Source of the DNA: Eremophila alpestris peregrina
Lineage: Eukaryota > Chordata > Aves > Passeriformes > Alaudidae
NCBI GenBank assembly: GCA_009792885.1
Contig: WMCF01000089.1
Coordinates: 1,787,496-1,851,495 of the forward strand
Direction: 5' to 3'
Length of the DNA stretch: 64,000 nt
Below are positions 48,901-58,964 of the stretch, one piece after another (the stretch's first letter is position 1; each line of letters begins with the position of its first letter). A program made the position numbers and the translations under genes. Under the pieces are notes generated by a model. The model saw only the letters and a list, made by a program, of their open reading frames with translations, had not been told where the DNA came from and did no database searches.

Positions 48901-51900
48901 TAACATGTCACGGGAGAGAAAATTTGGTTGAAATACTAAAAATCCTTTTGCCTCATCTGTGATGATCAAGTGTGGAGAGAAACTCAGTGATTCCAAATCA
49001 CAGTGGCTCCTGCACAGAAAATAGTTGGGGATTAAGATTTGGGTATAGCTCTAGTGTATTCCATTTCCTTCATGTGGTATATGAGGAGGAGCATGCACAA
49101 TTATCTGTGTGCAATCCTCTGCATGGGACCATTTGGCCAAGGACCATTTGACACCTTCTGACATCACATCTATAAAAGTCCGCATCTTCCTATTTGTTAA
49201 CTGAGAAAGACACAGTCTGGGTCATCTGAAACAGGAAGACTCATTGCAGAAGACACGGAAATCATAAAGGGCTGCATCACATTTGTTGTAAAAGGAGCAA
49301 GAATGAAGTATTTTCTTTGCCCAGCTAAACTTCTTCCAGAAGAAATGCAGTTTAACATGTAAATTCCACATCTTTCTTCTTTTAATTGCATATAAGACCA
49401 TTCCATGACTATAAAATTGATAAAAAATAATGTATTGAGGGGAGTAGCACTATGTGAAAAGAGGAAAAACTTCAAAGAAACCCAAGGAGATTTTGGAATT
49501 TCTTCTGCTTGTCTCTGTCAGAAGAGTTAAAATTTAGGAAACTGTGGAGATAAAAGGGAATGAAACCTAGAAATCGCCTGTGGCTTACACCTACCCTCTG
49601 GTTGCAGAAATCTTTGAATCCTCAAGATTCTTTTTTTTTTCCCCCCCATAGTTCCCCATCTTCCAAAACCCATATGCCTTTGATATTGCAATATTCAGTG
49701 CTAGTGGGGAACTTTCTCAGCTTCTTTCAATTGTGAAACATCAAAGGAGAAAGAGAAGTAACTCATGGAAAGGTAGATTAATGTCAAAAGGAGCACTTCT
49801 CCTGAATTCCATACATTTACCAGGAACCCTCTTATTAGAACACAAATTAAAAATGTAAAAAAAATGGGGTTATTTTGGGGAAATAATTATTTCATTTATC
49901 TTAAGAAAGAGAGAATGCAATTAGTTAGAATAGTCTGAACTATTCAGAATTAAAACATGGTTGAGGGATGTTGAGTGAAGGTGAATAGCAGCTTAGTCAT
50001 CAGTTTGCAGTGAGATGAAGCTTCCCCAAGTATGCAAATTTGGGCTGCAGGCAGCACAAAAAAGCATATGTCTGGAAAATGATGAAATACTATATTGCTT
50101 GATTCCTGAATTTACAGTTCATTTCTCTGTTACTTGTTCTCAAAAACTTTGAGGAGACGATGGAAAAATGTCCTGGGAGAAGGGGCTGGAGTGATTCAGG
50201 ATTTTAAGACCTGTACTTTGGCAGAAAAGATTAAAAAATAACAGAATCTATATCTATAGCTAAAGCAAGTAAATATTAGGTAAGGAAAGGAATTTTCATT
50301 TTCCTGAGTCATATGTAAAGTCACGTAATGAATGAAAGAGAAGTTTTAGCTAAAAAGGAAGGATTGAAAAAAGTACCCTCAAAAATGTGAATAATCTTAT
50401 ACTGCACAAGCATTCAGTTGTTATTAAATATATTCAAAAAAGCAAATACACAAAAGTAAGGATTACTAATGATTGGAGTTGTACCTTTTCTATGTAATTC
50501 TACTCTTTGCGAATGAGAATAACTAAAAAAAAAGAATCTGCATGACTATGCTAGTTAAGATGGCATTTAGACATACAATCCAAAGAGTGAAAAAACTTAT
50601 TATATTACTTATCAATAGGTTTTTTTGGTACCCATCTCAAAAATTTTCCTTTTTTCTCTTTTTAAAGAAATATATTCCCAAGTTTTTTGTGGTATAAAAT
50701 GTCATGTCAGAGATTTTAGTAGAGGATGCTTCCCTGTACAAACCATTGGATTTGTTTCCTCTACACTTATGTAATTTTTGCTTTTTTAAAATCGCAGGAA
50801 ATGGAATGTTTTTTGCAAACCATTTTACAAAGATAACCACTTCACAAAAACAAGTCAAATATCATGTAACACAGCATTTTAAAAAGCATAAAAAAATCAA
50901 AATTCAGTGATTTTAAACATATAGGCAAATAGAAATATGTTCATTTTCCACAAACAATTTGAAATACAAAAGTTTTCTTAGGAGATATTTGTGTATCCAG
51001 CATACAGTGAATATTAGTGTTTAGATACTTTTCTAAATAGAACCTGAAAAGTTTTCATAATGTAGAACGGAAAGGAAATATTTTCACATAAAAATGATTA
51101 AATTATTTGAAATATGAAAATGATCAAAATCAAATCATCTTCTCCTTTGCTGAAAAAAAGCTCCATTAAAGAAGGCATAAAAATTAATGCTGTGTTACCT
51201 GATAGAACCAGTCCTACAGGAAAGACATGGCAGGGTAAATGAAAGGAAGTGTCCTAGAAAATCTTTCCAATCTTGCAAGGGTATATTTGTGTATACACAA
51301 TTGGTTTTCTGCTGTGATAATCCCTTTTCATTAAGTATAAAATACAGCATAGTGACACTCACCACAGCACTTATAAAAATAATATAACACTTATATAAAA
51401 AGGTATTAATTTCTCTCACTCTGTCACTCTCAGTGCTTGAATGCCTTACCATATCCATTGTATTCTTCAAAATTTCTTTTAGCACATACTGGTGAACAGA
51501 ACAGGGGTGATCCTTGGGGACAGCAGGAGTACTGATGGTTCTTTGAAATACCAGAAGCCGTGTTCATCTATTGGAGATAAAATTTCTACACAATTTCTGG
51601 TGAAAGAGGTATCCAATGTGATTTTTTTTTTTATATATTATTGGCCTATATGAATTATTGCCTGTAATTTTCCTCATGTTTGACCTTTGTGATTTTGATT
51701 TTTGACATATTCATGCCAGAATTGGGCAGCTGATTACAGCCCTATAGAGCAGATCAAGAGGCAAATATATCTTGAACTGATAGAGAGAAGGGTAGACATA
51801 AACACTAAATGCTGAGATAGCTCCTCTGACTCCTTTTTCTGACTCAGGTCACCTCAGAGTCACAGGTCCAGAGCAACTGGTTGTCAGGAGCCTGATGAAG

Positions 51901-52801
51901 ACCTACCTCAGAGCCCTGACACATTTTCTGAGACAAAGCAAAATTTGACATTTCAATACCCTTTTAATTAGAACCAGAATATTATTGGTAACAGACGCTA
52001 AACTGTTCAAATTAATCCAAATACTAAAAAAATCAACATTAATGTAACTTAGCCTCACATTAAATTATCAACTATCTGTGAATTTAGTGGATTTAAAACA
52101 ATTATTTCATTCAGTAAGAAATTAAATTTCTTTTGTGTGATGTACAACTTCCTAACTTCCTAGAGTTTTTATAATAAATTACAAGAAAATCTTATACATT
52201 GAAACAAAGGAGCACAGTACTGTTCTAGAAAATAATATGGAAGGAAAAGATCTGGTAAAATTTATCTTCATTCTTCAAAGACTATCACAGGAAGTAAGTG
52301 TCTTTCTTCCAAATGCAAATAAAAATCTGACTAAGAAGCTGCCCTATGTTTCGAAAAAAATGAGAAGGTTCTCTGCTATCTCAAGTAGATGACTATGTAG
52401 CAGGAATTATACAACACTTTATATAGAAAAATAAATACAGAGAACCTCCTTCACAGATCTGAAAATTCTGGCATCAACTTCTTAATGTAGTCATTCCCTC
52501 CTGATATGGATTCATGATCCAAATGAATCACTGTAATGGAGAAGCTGAGTGAGAAAGACAAAGTAAGAACCTAAATCTGATACCTCAGCATTCACTAGAC
52601 CCAAGGCTAACACGGGTCAGAGACACAGGCAGTCTGTTGTTAATAGAATATCTTGAGATTTAGAAAATGAAGCAAGGGAAGAGTGAATTATTAAAACATC
52701 AAAGAAATATTAGTAAAATTGCTACTAAATGCTCTGACACATTTTCGCTTTACTCATTCATTACTTTAGCCACATAGTCCTCTTTTTACTATTACATCAG
52801 C
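39976..52801. other. Long AT-rich desert, no gene or element recognised
   Basis: Nearly 13 kb without a repeat family or gene I can name. Only simple sequence stands out: the TA/CATA-rich microsatellite at 45073-45148 and T runs near 45025, 47730 and 49630. Open frames are at most about 96 codons and have the biased composition of AT-rich noncoding DNA. A less AT-rich patch at 46310-46480 shows no landmark. Confidence 0.45.
45073..45148. repeat. TA/TATG microsatellite, interrupted
   Basis: Irregular TATA, CATATA and TATGTG units. At its right edge, attccag (45147-45153) pairs with ctggaat (45168-45174) as a small stem. Confidence 0.8.
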
Positions 52802-53439
52802 TGTCCTGGTTCAGGGCAAATTTTGGAGGAAACTTCCCCACTGGGGGTCCCTCTGGGAAGCAAACCAAAACTGCCCTTACCCCCTATTGGTTCAGGGAAA
52901 AATCTCTTTAGAGATGAGTGGAAAAAAACCTGTTTATTTAACAAACAAAGTGCTCACAAACCTAGAAATTAATAATATGAAACAATAAGACCTGGCAAAA
53001 TTGAGAAAGTCCTTGCCGTGGGAGCTCAGCTCCTTCAGCTTGTTATCAGTGTCTCTGGTGCTGGAAAATGCTGGCCTGGGCCTGGTGGCCCAGCGGTGTG
53101 GACTCCTGGCGCTCTCCCTCTCGCAGATCTTTCAGTCCAAGAGCAGGTTTAAATAGTCCGAAGAAAAAGGAAAAAAAAACAGTCCAGGGAACTTCTCTGC
53201 CCTAGCTAGCTAAAACTAAAACCAATGGAGAGATCTCTGACCTGCCACCTCTCCATGCTTCAGACAAACAGTCCAGGAGCTGGAATGTGGAGGAGTGAGC
53301 TGCTTTTTCTGAAAACAAACTCTGTGCTTTTCTCCCCCCTTCGCTCTCAGAACCAGTCTTAAAGCTACAGAACACAATATCTAACACAGACAGAACAGAC
53401 GATTTGGGGATACAAGCATCATAAAGTCACCCTAGGACA
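52802..53439 (-). mobile_element. Solo LTR, bird ERV, minus strand
   Basis: A 638-bp element that on the minus strand runs TGTCCTAGGG...GAACCAGGACA, a near-perfect TGTCCT/AGGACA inverted terminal repeat. The minus-strand start (TGTCCTAGGGTGACTTTATG) is a bird LTR opening that I recognise. In order on that strand come a CCATTGG box near 53225, a TATA-like CTATTTAAACC (53156-53146) and AATAAA (52938-52933). Flanks are tcagc (52797-52801) and ccagc (53440-53444), a 5-bp target duplication with one change. There is no adjacent gag-pol sequence of its own, so it is a solo LTR. It abuts the LTR at 53441. Confidence 0.88.
53146..53156 (-). promoter_or_regulatory. TATA-like box of the LTR at 52802
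   Basis: CTATTTAAACC on the minus strand, about 215 bp before the AATAAA of the same LTR. Confidence 0.5.
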
Positions 53440-53440
53440 C

Positions 53441-54390
53441 CAGCTCACCATGGTTTAACTCCAGTGCTTTGGGTTGACCTGCTTTATCAGGGGAGAGAAA
53501 ATATAATGAAAGTCCCATGGGTCAAGACAAAGAGACATCACTGAGCAATTACATGGGTAAAACAAACTCAACTTGGAGAAATTAATTTGTTGACAATCAA
53601 ATTGAATTATGTGAAATGAAATCTTTAAAATCCCATCCCTCCCCCCCTCCCTTATTAATAGGACCAGCTGTAGGCCCTATTTTCTTCAGGGTGCAGGTGG
53701 ACAAGGAATATGTACTGCAGTCTGTTGTTTCTGCCACTGCTTCCTCCTAAGGGTGAGAACCCTTCATATTCTTCATGCTCCAGCACAGGGACACTCCCAC
53801 ATGAGACAGTCCTCCATAAACTTCTCCAGTCTGGGCATTTCCTACAGGCTGCAGTTCTTCACATACTGCTCCAGCATGGGTCTCTTCAGTGGGTGCATCC
53901 ATTGCAGTGTTGTACTTCCACAAGGTCACAAATCCTGCCAGCAAACCTGCTCCATCATGGGCTCCTCTCTCCAAAGCATCACAGGTCCTGCCAGAAGTCT
54001 GTTCCAGTGGGATCTACCCCTCAGGTTCAGAATCTCCTTTGGACATCCACCTTTTCTGGTGTGGAGGAGAAAACTTGTGGGTTGATATAGAGGTAATTTT
54101 ATAGCTAAAGCAAAAGCAAAGCAAAACAGGGAATTGATTCCTGCTTCTCATGGATAAGCAGGTGTTCAACCTGGAAAGCAGAACTCCACCATGCCTAAAA
54201 CTTACTTGGGAAGACAAATACCACCAGCTCCCTGTGCATCCTCAGCCTCCTTGCTGGGATGGAATGGGAAAAAGAGCAGCAGAGGCCTGGGCTCTCTTTC
54301 TGACAAGAACATCACTGTGATGTCAACCCTGTTTCCAAAATCCAAAACATAGCCCAATAGTAGCTACTATGGAGAAAACCATATTCCAAG
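53441..54390 (-). mobile_element. ERVL-type LTR and LTR-proximal repeat region, minus strand
   Basis: On the minus strand this follows the bird ERVL LTR that I recognise: 'ccatagtagctactat' and 'tgttttggatttt' near 54350-54380, 'agcaaggaggctgagga' near 54245, 'aacacctgcttatccatgag' near 54160, 'tgttttgctttgcttttgct' near 54115, 'atcaacccacaagttttctc' near 54080, then the 'gctggagcag' repeat region (53770-54000), 'aaattaatttctccaagttg' near 53580, 'cattatattttctctcccct' near 53500 and the end 'gttaaaccatggtg' near 53453. The family's AATAAA appears mutated to AACAAA near 53592. The 5' tip (expected TGTCCTGGTTT) is missing, so the copy is 5'-truncated. Open frames on either strand are incidental. 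Confidence 0.8.
53770..54000 (-). repeat. Imperfect ~46-bp repeats within the ERVL region
   Basis: Variants of 'tgctccagcatggg' recur on the plus strand near 53776, 53822, 53868 and 53947; the first three are spaced 46 bp apart. This minisatellite-like array is a known property of this bird ERVL region, and the copy is degraded. Confidence 0.7.
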
Positions 54391-55550
54391 AAAAAGCAGC
54401 ACACATTGCACTCCATTGGGGTATTTATATCTAACTATCTCCACCTTCATTTCTTGTAAGACTGTACTGTAACTCATCACCCTGTTTGATCAGCCAGGGA
54501 GTGAACTGAGTTTACTGTGGTGTTAGGTCTGTTCAGGATGGATCTCCTGCCACTGGGAGCAGTGTGTACACAAGGAGTCAGTAAAGCGCAACTCCTTCAC
54601 TGATCTAGGCTTAAAGTGTGTGCCTTCATCCATTTTAGTGTGTTTTTCCCGTGCAGCAAAAAGTACCAGTCTTACTCAGAAAGGTCATTCACCATGAAAT
54701 TATGCAAATTAAGATTAATCTTCTTTTTATAAATAAGTATTTGTAAGTGATACAATTGTTTATTTTATTAAAAATGAAGCCAAATAATCCTTTCTTAATT
54801 TTTTTCTCCATACATTTTAATACACATTTTAACATAATATTTGGAAGTAAGTGCTTTTTGACCACTACTTTGGCATCATATAAATTTCTCAAAAAGTGTC
54901 TTGAAAGTTTCAAGAGTGTCTTTAAAAAAGTATGCTCAGTGTCATAGTTATAAAATGTGGGGCTGGTAAATCTGGTACTAGTGTTCAGTGAAAACAGAAT
55001 TTTATACTGTCAGTAATATACTCCCCTGTACAATATGAATAAGATATGTACCCTCATAAATCACATACCACTAAAGTCAAAATAACTCTTTATTTTGGTT
55101 AGGACTATCTTATAAGTTTATTGCTTGCACTCTGGAAATATAAAATCTTTCTAACTTTGTCATAAACTGGTTTTGGTATTTGGAAAAATACCACCCAGAC
55201 TGTTGATTGGCAAAATTAAGATATCTCAACCCAGTCAGGTTTTTTTTGAGTCAGGAGCACTGTGTTTTCAGCCATGTTTTGATGCATATAATCCTTTGAC
55301 ACCTTAACAGCTAACAGTGTGAGACAGATTCGCCTCTGTGATAAATTGTGGGGGTTCCTACTTTCGAGAAATGAGAGAAGGAATGTTTACTGTTAGCAGC
55401 AGGAAAAAAAGTTTTGATCAAACCCACAGTATGAGAGCGCAGCACTATGTTCACCTGTGACCAGAGTCTAGTTGATATTTGAATCAGTCTTGAGATTGTT
55501 TTTCATAGCTGATAGGAAATAGGAATGCAGAGCTTAAATTTGTTTGGTAA
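54391..55550. other. Between two LTRs; origin unclear
   Basis: The part 54391-54640 is less AT-rich and may be old ERV sequence beyond the truncated LTR, but I see no motif. From 54640 to 55550 it is AT-rich and unremarkable. Confidence 0.4.
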
Positions 55551-56295
55551 TGTAGTGGTTTTAGTGTTTTTTTGCTGTGAGATAGGATTAGGACAAGCAA
55601 AGCAGGCTCAAACTTGAAAGATATAAAGATAGTTTTATTCACACACACTAAAGAGAGGAAAAAAAAGTCAAAATGAAACTTCCAAAACACTTCCCCTACT
55701 CCCACCAACTTCTTTTCTTTCTCACAGACATTCTATAAAGGCAAAAAAAACTCAGAACCTAAGGTCTGTACCCTTTATAAAATTATCTTTCATCAGCCTT
55801 TTTAGAGAGAGAAGTCTCCTCTGGTTATGGTAACTCTCCTCAAGAAGGAAACAGTCTACTTGTGGCTCTTAGCTCTCACAAAAACAGCTGCCCTGGAACT
55901 TGTCTCTGTGGTTCTCCCATATCACACAGCTTTTCTCATCAGCTGCATTTGGGTCATGGACCCATTCTGGGGTGTCATTTTAAAATGAACAGTTCAGGTG
56001 CAAAGGATGTTCTTCATCCCGTTCAAGGGCACAGATATCTCTCACTTCTTCACTGACTTGGAGGCTTCTTCAGCACATCTCAACCTCTGTTCAAAGCACT
56101 GGTGCACAGAACTTTCCCACGTCAAACATCTTGTTCAATTACCTCAGGGGACCACAGGGTCCCTGCTACATCAATATTCACTTAGTCCATTAAAAATACC
56201 TTCGCTCAAAACTACCAATCTGAACAGTCATTTTCCCAGTTCATATTTTCCATGGTTTAAAGATATATTCTAGCATATTATAGTTTGTTACCACA
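55551..56295 (-). mobile_element. LTR of a bird ERV, minus strand
   Basis: On the minus strand it runs TGTGGTAACAAAC...CTAAAACCACTACA. An AATAAA (55639-55634) lies in 'gtgtgtgaataaaactatct', followed by 'caagtttgagcctgctttgc', a U5 signature I recall from bird ERVs. The 3' end at 55551 is fairly secure. The 5' end is less so: a purine-rich 'gatgaagggatgagaagatg' (56340-56321, minus) lies just upstream and could be part of the element or a decayed polypurine tract. No target duplication was found. Confidence 0.7.
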
Positions 56296-56452
56296 ATTCA
56301 CAAAAGGTTTTCAGCCTAAGGCATCTTCTCATCCCTTCATCTTTTAAGATACAATGTCTCTCACAGACTTCAGTATCTGCATGAGGCCTAAATTAAAATG
56401 TCCCCACTATGACTTTCTTTTCACTCTAGAGAAGATCAATGTTCTGCGAGTT

Positions 56453-56807
56453 TCACTTTGTCAAAGAAAGGTTTAAATCTAGCTTGGGTTTGCAGATGAT
56501 CATGTGATCGTGGCCAGGCAGCGGTGGCAGCTCAAAGATTCCAAGGTTGCATGGGGTAGCAGGAACAGTGGCCAAGATTCTGGTAGCTGAGCTGGTAGAT
56601 GCTTTCTTCCCTTCTGCAGTGGTCGTAGCAGGGACAGGGCTGTCCCATGGTGGCCGTGCAGGGAAAACAGCTTCTGCGGCTTGTCCCACAGAGATACTTT
56701 CCCTAGCATGGTAAATGGTGAGGCAGGACCACTCAGAGACAATCTTGAGCTTCTTCCCAGGCTCTGGGTAGCATCGCACCCGAACTGCAACGGCTCTGGA
56801 AATTTTA
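56453..56807 (-). other. GC-richer stretch with 108-codon open frame, unidentified
   Basis: Between two LTRs, the minus strand has an open frame of 108 codons (56779 to 56453) and another of 96 codons in a second frame (56790 to 56500). The first is Ala/Pro/Thr/Ser-rich in its middle part. The stretch lies directly 3' of the LTR at 56808-57304. Because that LTR has a polypurine tract on its other side and no TGG primer-binding site here, this should be flanking DNA or part of another element rather than a gag leader. No recognisable domain. Confidence 0.35.
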
Positions 56808-57304
56808 TGTGACCCTCTCAGAAAGGCAGGACAAACACTGGAGAAAGGAACTAAATCTGCTGGGGGCTTTTCCTCCAGATGTTTATTTCAGTCCAGCAAC
56901 AGCTTCTGAACACGGCAACTTCCCCAGCAGAACTCCCAGCCATGCAGCCACCTGCTGGTTTTAACTGGGGGAGAAGGAAAGGGAAAGGGCAATGACCCCA
57001 CCAATCTCAGAGGGAGGGGGAGTGACCCAAGGACAGAAAGGCAGCCAGAGAGTCCAATCCCATTTGGGGAGGTGGGGCTATTCCTTTTCTGGCCAATCCT
57101 TTCAATGATCTCCCTGGAGTTTTCTCAGGGGTGGCAGAGAGACCCCTTATATTAAAATAAAGTCCCTTGGGATTGATTGGAAGGGGTAATTCTGAGATCA
57201 GGGATGGGGAAGAAGGTATTGCCTAACCCTGGTGGCAGGGGAGGGGCGGGGTGGAAGCCTCAAGGGAAAGCTACTTTAGGATAATATGAATACACAATGC
57301 AACA
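56808..57304 (-). mobile_element. 3' LTR of an ERV, minus strand
   Basis: On the minus strand it runs TGTTGCATTG...GAGGGTCACA, 497 bp by these ends. In order come a GATTGG box near 57172, a second ATTGG near 57051, a TATA-like TTAAAACC (56963-56956) and AATAAA (56887-56882). The start is fixed by the polypurine tract that ends at the preceding base. The U5 end at 56808 is chosen for its terminal CA and is less certain. It is a different family from the other 497-bp pair: the sequences do not resemble each other. Confidence 0.7.
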
Positions 57305-57321
57305 CTTCCCCTTCACCCTTT
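57305..57321 (-). other. Polypurine tract (plus-strand primer) of the ERV
   Basis: AAAGGGTGAAGGGGAAG on the minus strand, purine except for one T, directly followed by the TG that opens the LTR at 57304. In retroviruses this RNase H-resistant tract primes plus-strand DNA synthesis and sits immediately 5' of the 3' LTR. It therefore identifies the LTR as the 3' one and sets its first base. Confidence 0.75.
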
Positions 57322-57599
57322 GGCCTCATTCGGGGCGGCTCAATTTGGGCTCGGGGCTGCTGTAGGTGGAGGGCAGGGGGTTGGTGGTGCTTGGGGGATC
57401 AGCTGGATGCTGAAAGCTGTGGCTTCCCGCTCCCTGCCGGCAGCCACTGGAACTCGGTCCGAGCCAGGACAGGGCACGTCTTCCTCCCTGCCTGGGAGTC
57501 ACTGAGCTCGGTAGATTTCCTGAAAAAAGCCTAGGCTAGTCAGGGCCCAGCAGGCCCTGGCTCCCCCCTCCCCTGGGAAGGAGAGAGCTGGGCTGTCTC

Positions 57600-57792
57600 T
57601 TACTTCTTCGGAGGCAGGAGGGAAAAGAGGCAGTTCCCAGGGTACTTAGCTTGATATGGGTAATTCACAGAGTTGAACTTTACTTTCTCACTGGCTGAAC
57701 AAGATGTCAATCTCAGGTCCTTGCAGGGAACTGTTTCCTCTTTAACTAAAAACTGTGCTAACCCATGACAGGTAACATAATCAATGATCATA
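57600..57792 (-). pseudogene. 3'-terminal coding remnant of the ERV, split by a solo LTR
   Basis: A minus-strand frame is open from 57792 to a stop at 57600, about 280 bp upstream of the polypurine tract, where the last ORF of a provirus (usually env) should end. The visible part has four Cys and no transmembrane segment or immunosuppressive-domain motif, so it cannot be assigned firmly to env. It is cut at 57792 by the ERVK-like LTR with its 6-bp duplication. Beyond the LTR the same frame remains open from 58296 to about 58348, where a stop closes it. That extension is only ~18 codons, so frame continuity is weak support for a single original ORF. Confidence 0.45.
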
Positions 57793-58289
57793 TGATATAT
57801 TCTAGCACGTGGCCAGCATGGAGTGAGCCACGTGGAGGTGTATCAAGTCTCTCTGAGGGTGCCTGCACCTTACAAAATGGCTTAATAAGAGTGAGACCAC
57901 TTCTCCAGGCATTTTAACAGAAAAGGTTTCCATAAAAAGAGAAAATAACAAACAGTATAAAGCAAATTTAAAAAAAAGCCATACACAAGTGCAAGGGAGA
58001 CCCTAGCACTATGTAAAGCACCTGAAAAAAGCCCTGAGAGGCTCCGTGCATTCCATTAAGTACCTAATTGTCGGGGAGGTGTCCTTTGCAAGCTGCCCAA
58101 TAGAGAATGGCTACATAGCTGAAAGACAGGTAAAGAGACCTATCCATGCCTCTGTCCTGGCATAAAGCCAATGGCTGTCAAAAGTGCAGAGAACTTTCTA
58201 GGGCTTTTCCTTTTAAGTCTTATGGTAAAACTGAAACATCTCTTCCCTACAAGGAAAATATCTGCCTGGTCTAAAACTGCATTCCTACA
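57793..58289 (-). mobile_element. Solo LTR, ERVK-like, copy 2 of 2
   Basis: 497 bp, same length as and alignable end to end with 4558-5054. Flanked by a perfect 6-bp target duplication, atcata (57787-57792 and 58290-58295), which fixes the ends as TGTAGGAATG...ATATATCA on the minus strand. Six-base duplications fit class II (ERVK-like) integrases. Compared with copy 1, the TATA region is decayed (attaagtac for tttaaatac near 58060) and the poly(A) region differs, while the final ~60 bp of U3 (58228-58289) are almost identical in the two. It interrupts the retroviral remnant at 57600-57792, so it is younger than that provirus. Confidence 0.92.
57806..57834. promoter_or_regulatory. Two CACGTG E-boxes, conserved with copy 1
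   Basis: CACGTG at 57806-57811 and 57829-57834, with the same 23-bp spacing and the same 13-bp offset from the LTR edge as at 4571/4594. The bases between the two motifs differ considerably between the copies. Confidence 0.55.
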
Positions 58290-58906
58290 ATCATATGCTT
58301 GCTAAAATGCAAATTCTTATGTCCTCCCAGCAACTTCGAATGTTCTGATTAATAAAAGACAAATAAAATAAATAAGTAATAAAAAAACCCCAGAGTAAAG
58401 TATTGTTTGCTTAGCTTTTTTTTTTGTGGTATAGTGGACATTATAAAACCCTCTTATGCTTATTTACCTTGTAAATAGAAGTGTGAAATCTCTATGAAGC
58501 AGAAAGATGTTGCGGTAGATAAAACCCAGAAAATATAGAAACTATTGTTTGAAACACTTTTTTATATCTAGATTTTCATCAGTGACCTGCAGGTTTCTCA
58601 GAAGGAAGAAAATCCTTCTCTTATTATATTCTTTGAAAATTGTTTTGAAAGCTGTCACTTTATAGTGTGTGTTCATAAGAGTAAAGCTCAACTCTGTGAG
58701 AAAGCAATATTGCACAGTACCTCTTTCAGGAATGTTTATATCTATTTATCAATCCATTTCCTTCTAGAAGCTTCAAATGAATATTTGACTTGAAAAAATT
58801 AAGAATACAAATGTGTCTATCCTTTTGCATATACACAAGTGCAGAAAAAATGCTTTTTGTAAACGTGTTCTCACATATCCACTTGTAGAAAAGTCTGCAT
58901 CTATCC

Positions 58907-58964
58907 ATATATATATATATATCTATATCTATATATATATATAGATATATATACACACACATAT
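58907..58964. repeat. (TA)n/(TATC)n/(CA)n compound microsatellite
   Basis: TA runs interrupted by 'ctatatctat' and ending in 'acacacacat'. It gives a Tyr/Ile-rich frame on the minus strand that is not a gene. Confidence 0.9.

Noticed and set aside
53710..54104. Frames of 71-126 codons on both strands with Cys/His/Ser-rich, seemingly repetitive protein
   Set aside because: They fall in the ~46-bp repeats of the ERVL LTR-proximal region and are open on both strands because of repeat composition.
58726..58962. 78-codon Tyr/Ile-rich minus-strand frame
   Set aside because: Its start is the TA/TATC microsatellite; the remainder is ordinary AT-rich sequence.
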